From Oscillospiraceae bacterium (GTDB lineage Bacteria > Bacillota > Clostridia > Oscillospirales > Ruminococcaceae), in the NCBI GenBank assembly GCA_902362965.1, contig CABIYQ010000001.1, forward strand, positions 248,001 through 312,000: a stretch of DNA of 64,000 nt, written 5' to 3'. Every line of letters begins with the position of its first letter. The first letter of the stretch is position 1. Below the pieces are notes generated by a model. That model was not told the origin of the DNA and ran no database searches. It worked only from the letters and a program-made list of their open reading frames with translations. Position numbers and translations under genes: made by a program. Of the stretch, positions 53,416 through 60,792 are shown piece by piece.

Positions 53416-54080
53416 ATTACCTCAATTATTTCTTTTAATACTTTATCAGATATTTCCTCTACAGATAAAGGATTTCCATTTTTTGAACAATTTATTACGT
53501 TCCATGATAATTTTTTAGCTGCATACAAAGCTGCTTTTCTGCAATTTAAAAGATAACTCATATGCGATTCATGAATATCTTTTTTTGATTCGTCACCGTT
53601 ATATCTCAATGACAAAAGTCTCTGCGATACTTCGATAGGCATGTCCAGAAAAACAATTTTATCTGCTTTGGGAAGACTCAACTTCTCATATTCATAGTCA
53701 TAAAGCCAATTTAAATAATCATTCCATTCAGTTTGTTCAAGCTTTGACATTTGATGCAAAGCGTTGGAACTCACATACCTTGCAGCAAGTATTACACAGC
53801 CATTATTATAATCATCTTTCCAATACTTAATATAGCTTGCATATCTGTCAACAGCATAAAAACTAGAAGCGGCATAGGCGTTCACATCATTGGGATCAGA
53901 AGAAAATTCTCCATTTAGATACATTTTAACTAATGCTGAAGACTCACTATTATAGTCGGGAAAACTTATAGTTTTTACATTGTATCCCTGTTTTTCTAAA
54001 TAATCCTGAGCGATTTTAAGCTGAGTAGTTTTTCCGCTTCCATCCAAACCGTCAATAACAATTAATTTACTTTTCTTCAT
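53412..54080 (-). CDS. tmk: Thymidylate kinase-like protein
   Basis: 222 aa. P-loop D-G-L-D-G-S-G-K-T-T-Q near residue 10, F-P-D-Y near 41 for the dTMP region, a lid with L-S-L-R-Y-N-G-D near 157. It phosphorylates dTMP to dTDP, and cotranscription with thyX fits. One oddity: the usual D-R-Y/H is read as A-A-R-Y in V-I-L-A-A-R-Y-V-S-S-N near residue 100, so the aspartate is not conserved; related anaerobe proteins have N-R-Y-T-S-N-like variants. The upstream overlap with thyX is 14 bp. Confidence 0.88.
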   Translation of the reverse strand: MKKSKLIVIDGLDGSGKTTQLKIAQDYLEKQGYNVKTISFPDYNSESSALVKMYLNGEFSSDPNDVNAYAASSFYAVDRYASYIKYWKDDYNNGCVILAARYVSSNALHQMSKLEQTEWNDYLNWLYDYEYEKLSLPKADKIVFLDMPIEVSQRLLSLRYNGDESKKDIHESHMSYLLNCRKAALYAAKKLSWNVINCSKNGNPLSVEEISDKVLKEIIEVI

Positions 54081-54852
54081 CTTTTAAGCTTTCTTTAATT
54101 TTACTAAATGTTTTTTTCACTTCACTCATTTTACCGCATGACATTTTCCCCTCAGAGCATGAACCATTGCAGCATGCCGGACCGGCAGCAGAAAAAATTG
54201 ACGGAGCAGTCTTATAACATAGTTTTAGCATCTCAATGGCAACTGCTCTGATTTCCCATTGTGCCCGATTACAGCATCTGAGTCGGAAAAAATTCAGCAA
54301 GCTTCTGGCATTCATTGTTACAACCATTTTAGTTTCACATGCGTTCGGCAAAACAAAACGCGCATCTTCAATTGCTTTTTTTTCAGCTTTGGAACGGGCT
54401 TGTTTTTCACTAACGCCGCTATTGATAAATTCATTATAATACTTTTCAGAAAGCATATCAGCAATTTTATTATACTGCTCAAATGAATCTAAAATTGATT
54501 TTTCATAAATATTATTTATTTCTCTATTCTCACTAATAGCAGGAGGCGTAATATAAATAAAATTATCTTTTTTAACGTATCTTTGACTTTGTACAGAAAA
54601 AGAAGCTATCCGGTGTCTTGTAATTTGAGCCAACAAAGAACGTGAAACTCCCTCAATACCAAATGTAAATGAAATATGCTCAATAGGACTTTGATGACCC
54701 AAATCAGAAAGCATTTTAACAAAATTTATGGTTTTTTCTTCATCTAATCCATCCATAATATTTTCACAGCTACTGTCTGAGTAGCATAGTTTTGCTGCGG
54801 CAGCAATAAGTTTTTCAGGTTCAGGCGTATGCTGAATTAAAGTTACTTTCAA
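54067..54852 (-). CDS. thyX: FAD-dependent thymidylate synthase
   Basis: 261 aa. Makes dTMP from dUMP with methylene-THF and FAD, the alternative to ThyA. The ThyX signature R-H-R-x7-S is intact as R-H-R-I-A-S-F-S-V-Q-S near residue 83. A cysteine-rich C-terminal tail (C-C-N-G-S-C..M-S-C-G) goes beyond the core fold. Start is TTG (plus 54850-54852) behind CGGAGGTAC. It is the first gene of a seven-gene operon with its own promoter. Confidence 0.95.
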   Translation of the reverse strand: MKVTLIQHTPEPEKLIAAAAKLCYSDSSCENIMDGLDEEKTINFVKMLSDLGHQSPIEHISFTFGIEGVSRSLLAQITRHRIASFSVQSQRYVKKDNFIYITPPAISENREINNIYEKSILDSFEQYNKIADMLSEKYYNEFINSGVSEKQARSKAEKKAIEDARFVLPNACETKMVVTMNARSLLNFFRLRCCNRAQWEIRAVAIEMLKLCYKTAPSIFSAAGPACCNGSCSEGKMSCGKMSEVKKTFSKIKESLKDEEK

Positions 54853-54882
54853 AATAAGTACCTCCGATAATAACGTAGATTT

Positions 54883-54911
54883 ATTATATCATTTTTACGG
54901 ATTTTCGTCAA
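54883..54911 (-). promoter_or_regulatory. Promoter of the thyX operon
   Basis: Minus strand TTGACG (54911-54906), 17-bp spacer, TATAAT (54888-54883), 31 bp before the TTG start. Confidence 0.75.
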
Positions 54912-55024
54912 GAAATAAAAATATATGTATTCAAATGATAAAATGTTTCAGACATAAAACCGTATCTCAAACTGATTCTCATAGATTTTGCACTAAAAGA
55001 CCGAATTAAAACTTATTAATAAAA

Positions 55025-55066
55025 CCCGAAAGTCACATTAATTGTAAAATTATAGTTTCTTTCGGG
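55025..55066 (-). terminator. Terminator of apgM
   Basis: On the minus strand CCCGAAAG (55066-55059) pairs with CTTTCGGG (55032-55025), loop of 26 nt, followed by TTTTATT. It separates apgM from the thyX operon. Confidence 0.7.
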
Positions 55067-55078
55067 GATCAATAATAT

Positions 55079-56290
55079 TTATTTATCTATAAATTCTTCC
55101 ATAAGCGTATAGCCTTTGTCAATAAAATATCCGGTAGATTTTGCAGTTCTCTCATTAAAATGTTCCACACCGTCACATACCTTTTCACTGTCATAAATAA
55201 AAAACGGTACAGGATCATTTGTATGTGTTTTAAGTGATAGCGGTGTAGCATGATCAGGCGTTACAAGAACTTTAAACCTCTCCCCTGTTTTTGAAAGATA
55301 ATCAGTAACTGGCCCTAATATATACTTATCTATAAGTCCGATAGATTTAGATTTATTTTCTATTTCATGTCTGTGACCGCATTCATCAGGGGCTTCTACA
55401 TGAATATATACGAAGTCCTGTCCATTTTCAAATTCATTAATTGCAGCCTTTGCTTTTCCATCAAAATTGGTATCAATATATCCTGTAGCCCCATCAACGT
55501 CAACAACATTCATTCCGGAAAATTTACCTATTCCTTTTAATAAATCAACAGCAGAAATCATTGATGCTTTAACATTAAATTTTTCTTTAAAATTAACAAG
55601 ATTTGCTTTCACACCTTCTCCCCACAGCCAAATACTATTTGCCGGACGCAGTCCCTTTTCAATTCGGGAAAGATTTACCGGATGGTTTTTGAGCAATTCA
55701 TATGATTTTTTCATTAAATCATAAAGTTTATGAGCATTTGGATGTAAAGGTATATAATTTTTAATAGGCTTTCCGGTAATATCATGAGGCGGAGTTAAAG
55801 TTCCGACATTTAGAGTGCCATTATTCCAAATTAAACAATGGCGATAGCTTACTCCGCTGTAAAATCTAAATTCATCATTGTTAAGTTTATCAGCCAAAAA
55901 TTTTATTAAAATTTTAGCTTCATCAGTAGAAATATCATCTGCACAGTAATCTAATATTGTTTTATCTTCATACTTTTCTTCATCTGATAATGTAACTAAA
56001 TTACACCTTAAAGAAACATCCGTATCCAGCATATCAATACCGATACTTCCGGCTTCAAGAGGAGAACGTCCGGTATAGCATTTATTTGGGTCATATCCAA
56101 GAACTGACAAATTAGCCACATCACTACCGGGTTTAAGACCATCATCAACTGTTTTTATGAGACCAACAATTGAGTTTTTTGCAAGTCTATTCATATTTGG
56201 AATTTTCGCAGCTTCAAGAGGCGTTTTATTTCCCAGTTCTTCAACAGGATAATCTGCCATACCATCACAAAGAACAACTAAATATTTCAT
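55079..56290 (-). CDS. apgM: Cofactor-independent phosphoglycerate mutase (ApgM type)
   Basis: About 403 aa of the alkaline-phosphatase superfamily. N-terminus V-V-L-C-D-G-M-A-D with metal-binding Asp, P-L-E-A-A near 25, N-L-S-V-L-G-Y-D-P near 60, the phospho-serine region with Y-T-G-R-S-P-L-E near 73, and C-terminal V-T-P-D-H-A-T-P near 347 with H-V-E-A-P-D-E-C-G-H near 299. This size and pattern match the archaeal-type ApgM rather than GpmI (510 aa). It interconverts 3- and 2-phosphoglycerate. I start at ATG 56290; a TTG three codons earlier is possible. Confidence 0.9.
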   Translation of the reverse strand: MKYLVVLCDGMADYPVEELGNKTPLEAAKIPNMNRLAKNSIVGLIKTVDDGLKPGSDVANLSVLGYDPNKCYTGRSPLEAGSIGIDMLDTDVSLRCNLVTLSDEEKYEDKTILDYCADDISTDEAKILIKFLADKLNNDEFRFYSGVSYRHCLIWNNGTLNVGTLTPPHDITGKPIKNYIPLHPNAHKLYDLMKKSYELLKNHPVNLSRIEKGLRPANSIWLWGEGVKANLVNFKEKFNVKASMISAVDLLKGIGKFSGMNVVDVDGATGYIDTNFDGKAKAAINEFENGQDFVYIHVEAPDECGHRHEIENKSKSIGLIDKYILGPVTDYLSKTGERFKVLVTPDHATPLSLKTHTNDPVPFFIYDSEKVCDGVEHFNERTAKSTGYFIDKGYTLMEEFIDK

Positions 56291-56391
56291 AACAATCAAC
56301 CTTACCTTATTTTTATTTATTATATTGTAGCATATTCTAGTTTTTTTTTCAATATAATTCTATAAATCCATTTAATTTAATTTTTTAATTG

Positions 56392-56420
56392 TTGACATTT
56401 CTATTTTTATATGATATAAT
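56392..56420 (+). promoter_or_regulatory. Promoter of tRNA-Leu
   Basis: TTGACA at 56392-56397, 17-bp spacer, TATAAT at 56415-56420, both perfect consensus; the tRNA starts 15 bp downstream. Confidence 0.85.
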
Positions 56421-56434
56421 AAATTTGTTGATTT

Positions 56435-56521
56435 GCCGGTGTGTCGGAATTGGCAGACGAGACAGACTCAAAATCTGTTATCCGCAAGGGTGTGTGGGTT
56501 CGAGTCCCACCACCGGCACCA
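56435..56521 (+). tRNA. tRNA-Leu (anticodon CAA), CCA encoded
   Basis: Acceptor arms GCCGGTG (56435-56441) and CACCGGC (56511-56517) pair fully; A73 and an encoded CCA follow (56518-56521). The anticodon stem ACAGA/TCTGT encloses loop CTCAAAA, giving anticodon CAA for UUG codons. A long class II variable arm (TATCCGCAAGGGTG region) and a GGTTCGAGTCC T-arm fit tRNA-Leu. Its 3' end abuts a mobile element with an integrase gene, a usual attachment site. Confidence 0.96.
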
Positions 56522-56530
56522 GACCTTAAC

Positions 56531-56577
56531 AGCTCGTAAACCCTTGATATATCGGGGTTTGCGGGCTTTTCTTTATG
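56531..56577 (+). terminator. Terminator downstream of tRNA-Leu
   Basis: AGCTCGTAAACCC (56531-56543) pairs with GGGTTTGCGGGCT (56555-56567) with two G-U pairs, followed by a T-rich run to 56577. If the element recombined in the tRNA 3' end, this terminator is element-borne. Confidence 0.75.
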
Positions 56578-56596
56578 CCCTGCACTCTTATGTAGC

Positions 56597-56683
56597 GTCC
56601 CTCGCACATCAGCAAATTTGCCGTTTTAGGGCTCATTTTAGGAGGGACATTGGAGGGACATAGAGCATTAAGCGGAGGGATAT
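56597..56683. repeat. GGAGGGACAT repeats, possible integrase arm sites
   Basis: GGAGGGACAT at 56641-56650 and 56652-56661, a near copy GGAGGGATAT at 56674-56683 (overlapping the end of int), and an inverted partial copy GTCCCTC at 56597-56603. Clustered short repeats beside an attachment site are typical of integrase arm-binding sites. Confidence 0.5.
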
Positions 56684-57861
56684 ACGCCTAAAATTGCGTT
56701 GGCAGACGCAACCTTTGAAGTGAAATTCAGGTGGGTATAGATGTTTGAGGTCGTCGAAATATCGCTGTGACCTAACCACTCCTGAATTTCTTTCAGGCTG
56801 ACACCGTTTGCATATAAAAGGCTTGCGCAGCTATGCCGCAAATCGTGGAAACGAATCTTCCGCATACCGTTCTTTTGCAGAATCAGCGGAAAATGCTGTG
56901 TGATATAGCCGGGCTTTACAAGCTCACCGATTTCGTTTACATAGATATAATCGGTGTATTTCCTGCAATAAGATTTCCCGCACAGCTTGCGGTTTAGTTC
57001 CTGCTCCGCTTTCAGACGGTGCAATAATTCCTCGAACGGCGGTACAAGCGGTAGGCTGCGGTAGCTGGCCTTTGTCTTTGTCCGATCCTTTTGAATAATC
57101 TTGCTCTTGCCGTCTATGGTCGCCTGTGTAACCGTGTGACGAATGGTGATTGTTTTCCTCTTGAAATCAATCGCGTCCCACTTTAAGCCGACCGCTTCAC
57201 TTCGGCGCAGTCCGTAAAATGCACCGAGGATAACGCCAAGTTCTATGGGGTCGCCTTTGACGATTTCAAAAAGATGGTTTAGCTCATCTTCCTCGTAAAC
57301 GCTGCCGACAAATTTTTCTTTTTTCGGCCGTTCAATACGATCCGCTGGGTTCGTATCAATCAAACCAAGTTTGAAAGCGTGCTGTAAGGCTTTGCGGATA
57401 TTGGCGTGGCGGTGTATGACCGTGTTTGCGGAAACGCCCCGCACCGTTAATTCGTAGGTGTAGTAGTCTTGTATATGCTTTGGTGTGACCTTGCACAGAG
57501 CCAGTCCGGGGTGGTGTTCTTCAAAGTACGGAATGATTTTGCTTTTTATCGCCATAGAATACGCTCCGTAAGTTGTTTCCTCCACATTCTTTTTTGTCAT
57601 TTCCAGCCAGTCGAGCAGAAAAGCCGTAAAAAGAATTGTGCCTGCGGGGGCTTTGCCTGTGCTGCGTTCGATTGCTCTTGCCTCTAATTCAGCTTCTTTT
57701 GCGGCACGAGCTTCGGAAAGCATTTTTTCGGCACGCTTTTTGTTTCCCTTTACTGTTAGACCCGTGGACTTCGACGGCGTGTGCCGTTTGCCGTATTCGT
57801 CCACATAGTTCAGTACCATATGATAGTACCCGTTCTTTTCTCGCAGATGTCCTGCTACCAT
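56668..57861 (-). CDS. int: Tyrosine site-specific integrase (Tn916 Int-like)
   Basis: 397 aa. N-terminal three-strand arm-binding domain (residues 1-60, H-L-R-E-K-N-G-Y-Y..), SAM-like core-binding domain (about 75-170), catalytic domain with G-L-R-R-S-E-A-V (Arg near 220), H-D-L-R-H-S-C (near 340), L-G-H-S-D and nucleophile Tyr in N-I-Y-T-H (near 376). It inserts and excises the element, here at tRNA-Leu. AAAGGAGG precedes the ATG. Codon and base use are more GC-rich than in the host genes. Confidence 0.93.
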   Translation of the reverse strand: MVAGHLREKNGYYHMVLNYVDEYGKRHTPSKSTGLTVKGNKKRAEKMLSEARAAKEAELEARAIERSTGKAPAGTILFTAFLLDWLEMTKKNVEETTYGAYSMAIKSKIIPYFEEHHPGLALCKVTPKHIQDYYTYELTVRGVSANTVIHRHANIRKALQHAFKLGLIDTNPADRIERPKKEKFVGSVYEEDELNHLFEIVKGDPIELGVILGAFYGLRRSEAVGLKWDAIDFKRKTITIRHTVTQATIDGKSKIIQKDRTKTKASYRSLPLVPPFEELLHRLKAEQELNRKLCGKSYCRKYTDYIYVNEIGELVKPGYITQHFPLILQKNGMRKIRFHDLRHSCASLLYANGVSLKEIQEWLGHSDISTTSNIYTHLNFTSKVASANAILGVYPSA

Positions 57862-57960
57862 AATAAAACCTCCTTTAAGTGGTACAGCGTAGATTCATCT
57901 GCCATTGACATTTATATTGTAGCAGAAAGAACCCCATAGGCCAAATGTACAAACGAGGTT

Positions 57961-58179
57961 TTACGCAGTAGATTTATCTATCAATTCCAAGTATTCCAGA
58001 ATATTGAGCTTCGGGATTCGATAACGGCGGCCGACGATAAAACTTTTGATTTTGCCGGACTTCAAAAGCCGATAAGCGGTTTTGTCACAGATACCGCCGA
58101 GCATTTCACACATTTGCTCAACATTGACTACATCGGGATAATCCGTAAATAACATTTTATAGGCTGTCTGTGATTCCAT
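57961..58179 (-). CDS. xis: Excisionase / helix-turn-helix protein
   Basis: 72 aa. A MerR-like winged helix: V-E-Q-M-C-E-M-L-G-G-I-C-D-K-T-A-Y-R-L-L-K-S-G-K-I-K-S-F-I-V-G-R-R-Y-R-I-P-K, typical of excisionase-family (HTH_17) proteins. It presumably bends DNA at the attachment site to favour excision by Int. It lies 99 bp upstream of int in the same orientation, the same order as in Tn916. Confidence 0.85.
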   Translation of the reverse strand: MESQTAYKMLFTDYPDVVNVEQMCEMLGGICDKTAYRLLKSGKIKSFIVGRRYRIPKLNILEYLELIDKSTA

Positions 58180-58190
58180 AGGCAGCCTCC

Positions 58191-58715
58191 TTAACGGTTC
58201 TTCGGGATAATCTCGTAGTCATATCCTTTTCGCTGATTACAATAGGTGCAAGTGTCTTTCTCGGTCTGCTGGGGGTCAATCCTGCGTAAAGAATAAGCGC
58301 CCGTACCGTAGAAATTGTCGGCACAAGCGCTGCAAAGGCAAAGGATTAACTTTTTCGGCACTCTCTCAATCAGACCGATACTGACTGCCAGAGCGTGATT
58401 GATACCTTGTATATGCTTTTCGGACAAGTGACCGATAAAATCACCCAAGCGGCGTTTATCCACGGTTCGCAGTTGTTCCAAAAGAACGATAGAGGGCAAT
58501 TCCAAGCCGTTTTCGGCGTCGATGTAGTAGTGGGTAGGTAGTTTCGGCTTTGCGTCCTTTTTGCTTGTGATAGAAGCGATAATCACCGTAGGGCTGTGCT
58601 TGTTGCCGACATTGTTCTGAATGATAACGACGGGACGGTAGCCCTCTTGTTCCGAGCCAATCCCGTGTCCTAAATCGGCGTAATACATATCGCCTCGTAA
58701 ATATGTGTGATTCAT
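58191..58715 (-). CDS. PemK/MazF-family toxin with a cysteine-rich C-terminal extension
   Basis: 174 aa. Residues 1-115 are a MazF/PemK endoribonuclease fold: R-G-D-M-Y-Y-A-D-L-G, the G-S-E-Q-x-G-x-R-P-V-V-I-I-Q-N-N-V-G-N motif and I-T-S-K-x-x-x-x-x-x-P-T-H. Residues 125-174 add two C-x2-C pairs (C-S-A-C and C-T-Y-C) plus another Cys, probably a zinc ribbon. Ordinary MazF is about 110 aa. No antitoxin gene is adjacent: xis follows 11 bp downstream and about 600 bp of non-coding DNA lies upstream. Possible roles are element maintenance or RNA-level regulation. Confidence 0.82.
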   Translation of the reverse strand: MNHTYLRGDMYYADLGHGIGSEQEGYRPVVIIQNNVGNKHSPTVIIASITSKKDAKPKLPTHYYIDAENGLELPSIVLLEQLRTVDKRRLGDFIGHLSEKHIQGINHALAVSIGLIERVPKKLILCLCSACADNFYGTGAYSLRRIDPQQTEKDTCTYCNQRKGYDYEIIPKNR

Positions 58716-59276
58716 AATGTTATGACCTCCTTTGAAAATTTAGGCGGTTAGCCGCCTATGTAGAGGTCAAGGGCAGAACAGAATTAAGGTCGGAAAGATA
58801 TAAACAATTCTCCGTTTCAGTAGACCCGTCCTGCCGTTGACCTTGTATAAAGAAACAATCCTATTTGTCCTCGACACCCCGGATTGCTGCGGGAAGTCAT
58901 CAAACGGCTGACGGCTTGTCAGCTCCACGGGAATCTCACCCCCCCGGCAGGTTCTCTGTCGGCTGCTCTCATTGCCTGCGACGGCTCACGCACGAAAAAC
59001 GCTTCAACGCTCGGACTGTGACTGAACAGGAGTATCATTGTCCCTATTGCCTGTCGTCGCCATATCGGGAGCCGCCCGATACTCATAGCCGACTGTTATT
59101 CGCTCCTTGCAGAAAATGAAAGCCAAAGACCTAAAAACATACAGGTGAAATCTCGTTGCTTTCTTTCCCGCAGATCGTGGCGCAGCCGCTAATGTGGCTT
59201 ATGCTCATCACAATAGCAATAGGAATGTGTTTGATGAATGGGTATTTAGTTGTCAAAGAACGCCGAGAAGTCAATA
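58716..59276. other. Non-coding, structured spacer of the element
   Basis: About 560 bp without a convincing gene. It contains a 7-bp stem TAGGCGG/CCGCCTA (58741-58758), and a 13-bp arm AGGTCAAGGGCAG (58764-58776) pairing with CTGCCGTTGACCT (58831-58843) with one mismatch. A C-run near 58938-58944 and short frames on both strands without ribosome binding sites complete it. It may hold regulatory RNA or decayed transfer-region DNA. Confidence 0.5.
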
Positions 59277-59317
59277 GAAAAGACCCCTCGCTGTATTTGC
59301 CGTTCAGCGAGGGGTCT
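59277..59317 (-). terminator. Terminator after the sigma-factor gene
   Basis: AGACCCCTCGCTG and CAGCGAGGGGTCT form a 13-bp perfect stem (59281-59317). On the minus strand it is followed by TTTTCT. Confidence 0.88.
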
Positions 59318-59325
59318 GCACACCT

Positions 59326-59775
59326 TTATTCCAAAAGTTTTTTTAGTTTTTCAAGAATACGCATTTTCTTCTTATGAACAGCATTGCGATATACGCCCAA
59401 CTGTTCGGCATATTCCCGTTCTGTCATTTCTTCAAAGAACAATGCTTGAATCAAAGCCCGTTCCTTTTCAGTAAGCTGGGAAAGCGCAGTATGTAGCTTG
59501 TCCACCATAATTTGCCGAAACACTACATCTTCAACGCTTTCCTGTCCGTTGGAGAATTGCTGCGCATTGTCCTCCATAAGCCTGTCTAACGAATCTTCAC
59601 GGCTGGGTATGATTTGTTCAATCCGTCCGTCTTTGGTGAGAAGAAAACGCTCTGTTTTCAGGTCATTTTCAAAGTAACGCATTTTTCGGTCGCCTTTTGT
59701 ATAGGCGGCATAAACTTCATCCGTTACCGCGACAAGCTGACCGCTTATCCATATTCTTTTTTTGTCAGCACTCAC
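59326..59775 (-). CDS. Sigma-70-family factor of conjugative-element type
   Basis: 149 aa. The N-terminus (W-I-S-G-Q-L-V-A-V-T-D-E-V-Y-A-A-Y) and the C-terminal region-4 helix-turn-helix (L-T-E-K-E-R-A-L-I-Q-A-L-F-F-E-E-M-T-E-R-E-Y-A-E-Q-L-G-V..A-V-H-K-K-K-M-R-I-L-E-K-L) match the small sigma-70-like proteins of Tn916-family elements. No region 2 is present, so by itself it may be an activator rather than a full sigma factor. Starts at GTG with CGGAGG upstream; followed by a strong terminator. Confidence 0.85.
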   Translation of the reverse strand: MSADKKRIWISGQLVAVTDEVYAAYTKGDRKMRYFENDLKTERFLLTKDGRIEQIIPSREDSLDRLMEDNAQQFSNGQESVEDVVFRQIMVDKLHTALSQLTEKERALIQALFFEEMTEREYAEQLGVYRNAVHKKKMRILEKLKKLLE

Positions 59776-59869
59776 GCTGTTTACCTCCGATCAATCTGAA
59801 TTTTTGGGGATTCAGATTGACCCGGAGGGCTGCGCCCGCTACGGAATATCAAAAAACGGCATATTATGA

Positions 59870-59906
59870 CATAAAAGAAACGCACCCACTTTACAGCGGG
59901 TGCGTC
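59870..59906 (-). terminator. Minus-strand terminator upstream of the sigma gene
   Basis: GACGCACCC and GGGTGCGTT-type arms (59906-59880) form a stem followed on the minus strand by TTTCTTTTAT. Confidence 0.7.
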
Positions 59907-59968
59907 ATTTTGTAGAGGACTGCCATATATTAGCCTGTATGGACTGAATAAGCAAAACGGTGTCGAAC

Positions 59969-60004
59969 AAAAAAATACCGCAATCCCCTTAGAGATTGCG
60001 GTAT
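59969..60004 (-). terminator. Second minus-strand terminator
   Basis: ATACCGCAATC (59975-59985) pairs perfectly with 59994-60004; the minus strand continues with six T residues (59974-59969). With the neighbouring hairpin it insulates the sigma gene from the cargo operon. Confidence 0.85.
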
Positions 60005-60289
60005 GTAAAAATTGATATTTAAGTTTTTTATCAGGCGGTATTTTCGGCGGTTCGTTTTTTCTGTGTTTCATTATATCCCCTTTGCGGGGATAAGCCGACA
60101 GGCATTTTCAGTTTTCCCCTATCCGTTTTGTAGATAAAGGGATTATACTGTATGAAAAAGAGATTTCACCGAGATAAAACCGAGATTACGCCGAGGAATA
60201 TCGCAAGTTCAGACAATATGCGAAAGCAATATGTCATACCAACGCAGAATATAGAGAACCGTTGAAAAATTGCCCGAAATATCTTCTGT
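60005..60289. other. Spacer with possible gene remnant
   Basis: 285 bp with no supported gene. A plus-strand frame at about 60193-60292 reads like the end of a charged helical protein (E-E-Y-R-K-F-R-Q-Y-A-K) but has a stop just upstream and no start. I take it as the tail of a deleted element gene. Confidence is low. Confidence 0.35.
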
Positions 60290-60330
60290 AAAATAAGAAA
60301 AGCAGCAGCCTAATGAAATAGACTGCTACT
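60290..60330 (-). terminator. Terminator of the alkylation-repair operon
   Basis: AGTAGCAG and CTGCTGCT arms (60330-60323 and 60308-60301 on the minus strand, one G-U pair) followed by TTTCTTATTTT, eight bases after the winged-helix gene. Confidence 0.8.
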
Positions 60331-60337
60331 TGTATTT

Positions 60338-60760
60338 TTAATTATACTGAAACCGATAGCCAACATCCCGAATACTCTCTATTTGATACGCAGGCTCTTG
60401 GTCGGTATCAAATAGTTTTTTGCGGAGATTACGGACATGGAAACCGATTGTTTCCCGTTCATCACCCGAAGAAAAATCACCCCATACCTTTTCATAGATT
60501 TGGTCGTAGGTCAGCACACGGTTTTTATTAGCTGCCAACAAACAAAGTATGTCATATTCCTTTGCTGTTAATTGAACCTCTCGTCCATCACTTGTAATCT
60601 TCCTACGGGCAAGATTTATTTCAAGTCCGGGAAGTGATAATATCGGCTCATCTCGAAGTTCCCATTTTTTCAAATCAGGGTGGCGTGATAAAAAGGATAG
60701 AATATCCTCAAATGCAGAACTGTCACGCTCTGTCAATTCCAAAATGATGATTCGTCCGAT
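60338..60760 (-). CDS. Winged-helix DNA-binding protein (OmpR C-terminal type, no receiver)
   Basis: About 134-140 aa. Residues 45-138 are a Trans_reg_C winged helix: L-T-A-K-E-Y-D-I-L-C-L-L, the R-V-L-T-Y-D-Q-I-Y-E-K-V-W-G wing helix and V-R-N-L-R-K-K-L, ending R-D-V-G-Y-R-F. The N-terminal 40 residues are too short for a receiver and lack the phosphorylated Asp. Start is unclear: GGAGG at 60772-60768 is spaced seven bases from an ATC at 60760, while the first standard in-frame start is TTG at 60742, 25 bases from that site. It is the last gene of the cargo operon and could regulate it. Confidence 0.75.
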   Translation of the reverse strand: MGRIIILELTERDSSAFEDILSFLSRHPDLKKWELRDEPILSLPGLEINLARRKITSDGREVQLTAKEYDILCLLAANKNRVLTYDQIYEKVWGDFSSGDERETIGFHVRNLRKKLFDTDQEPAYQIESIRDVGYRFQYN

Positions 60761-60792
60761 ATTATCGCCTCCCTGTGTGATTTTCTATAATC

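Noticed and set aside
56433..56663. Plus-strand frame covering the tRNA-Leu gene
   Set aside because: It is an accidental reading of the tRNA and the terminator after it.
58865..59119. Plus-strand frame of 84 codons in the spacer of the element
   Set aside because: No ribosome binding site, opposite to all element genes, composition typical of GC-rich spacer; no family pattern.
59156..59377. Plus-strand frame with a hydrophobic stretch
   Set aside because: Starts with TTG lacking a ribosome binding site and crosses the perfect terminator at 59281-59317 and the sigma gene on the other strand.
59781..60071. Minus-strand frame of 96 codons with a fair ribosome binding site
   Set aside because: It runs through two terminator hairpins (59975-60004 and 59880-59906), and its sequence there is dictated by the palindromes; it has no recognisable domain.
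60193..60292. Possible small plus-strand gene in the element spacer
   Set aside because: It lacks a start codon and ribosome binding site and has a stop just upstream; kept only as a possible remnant.
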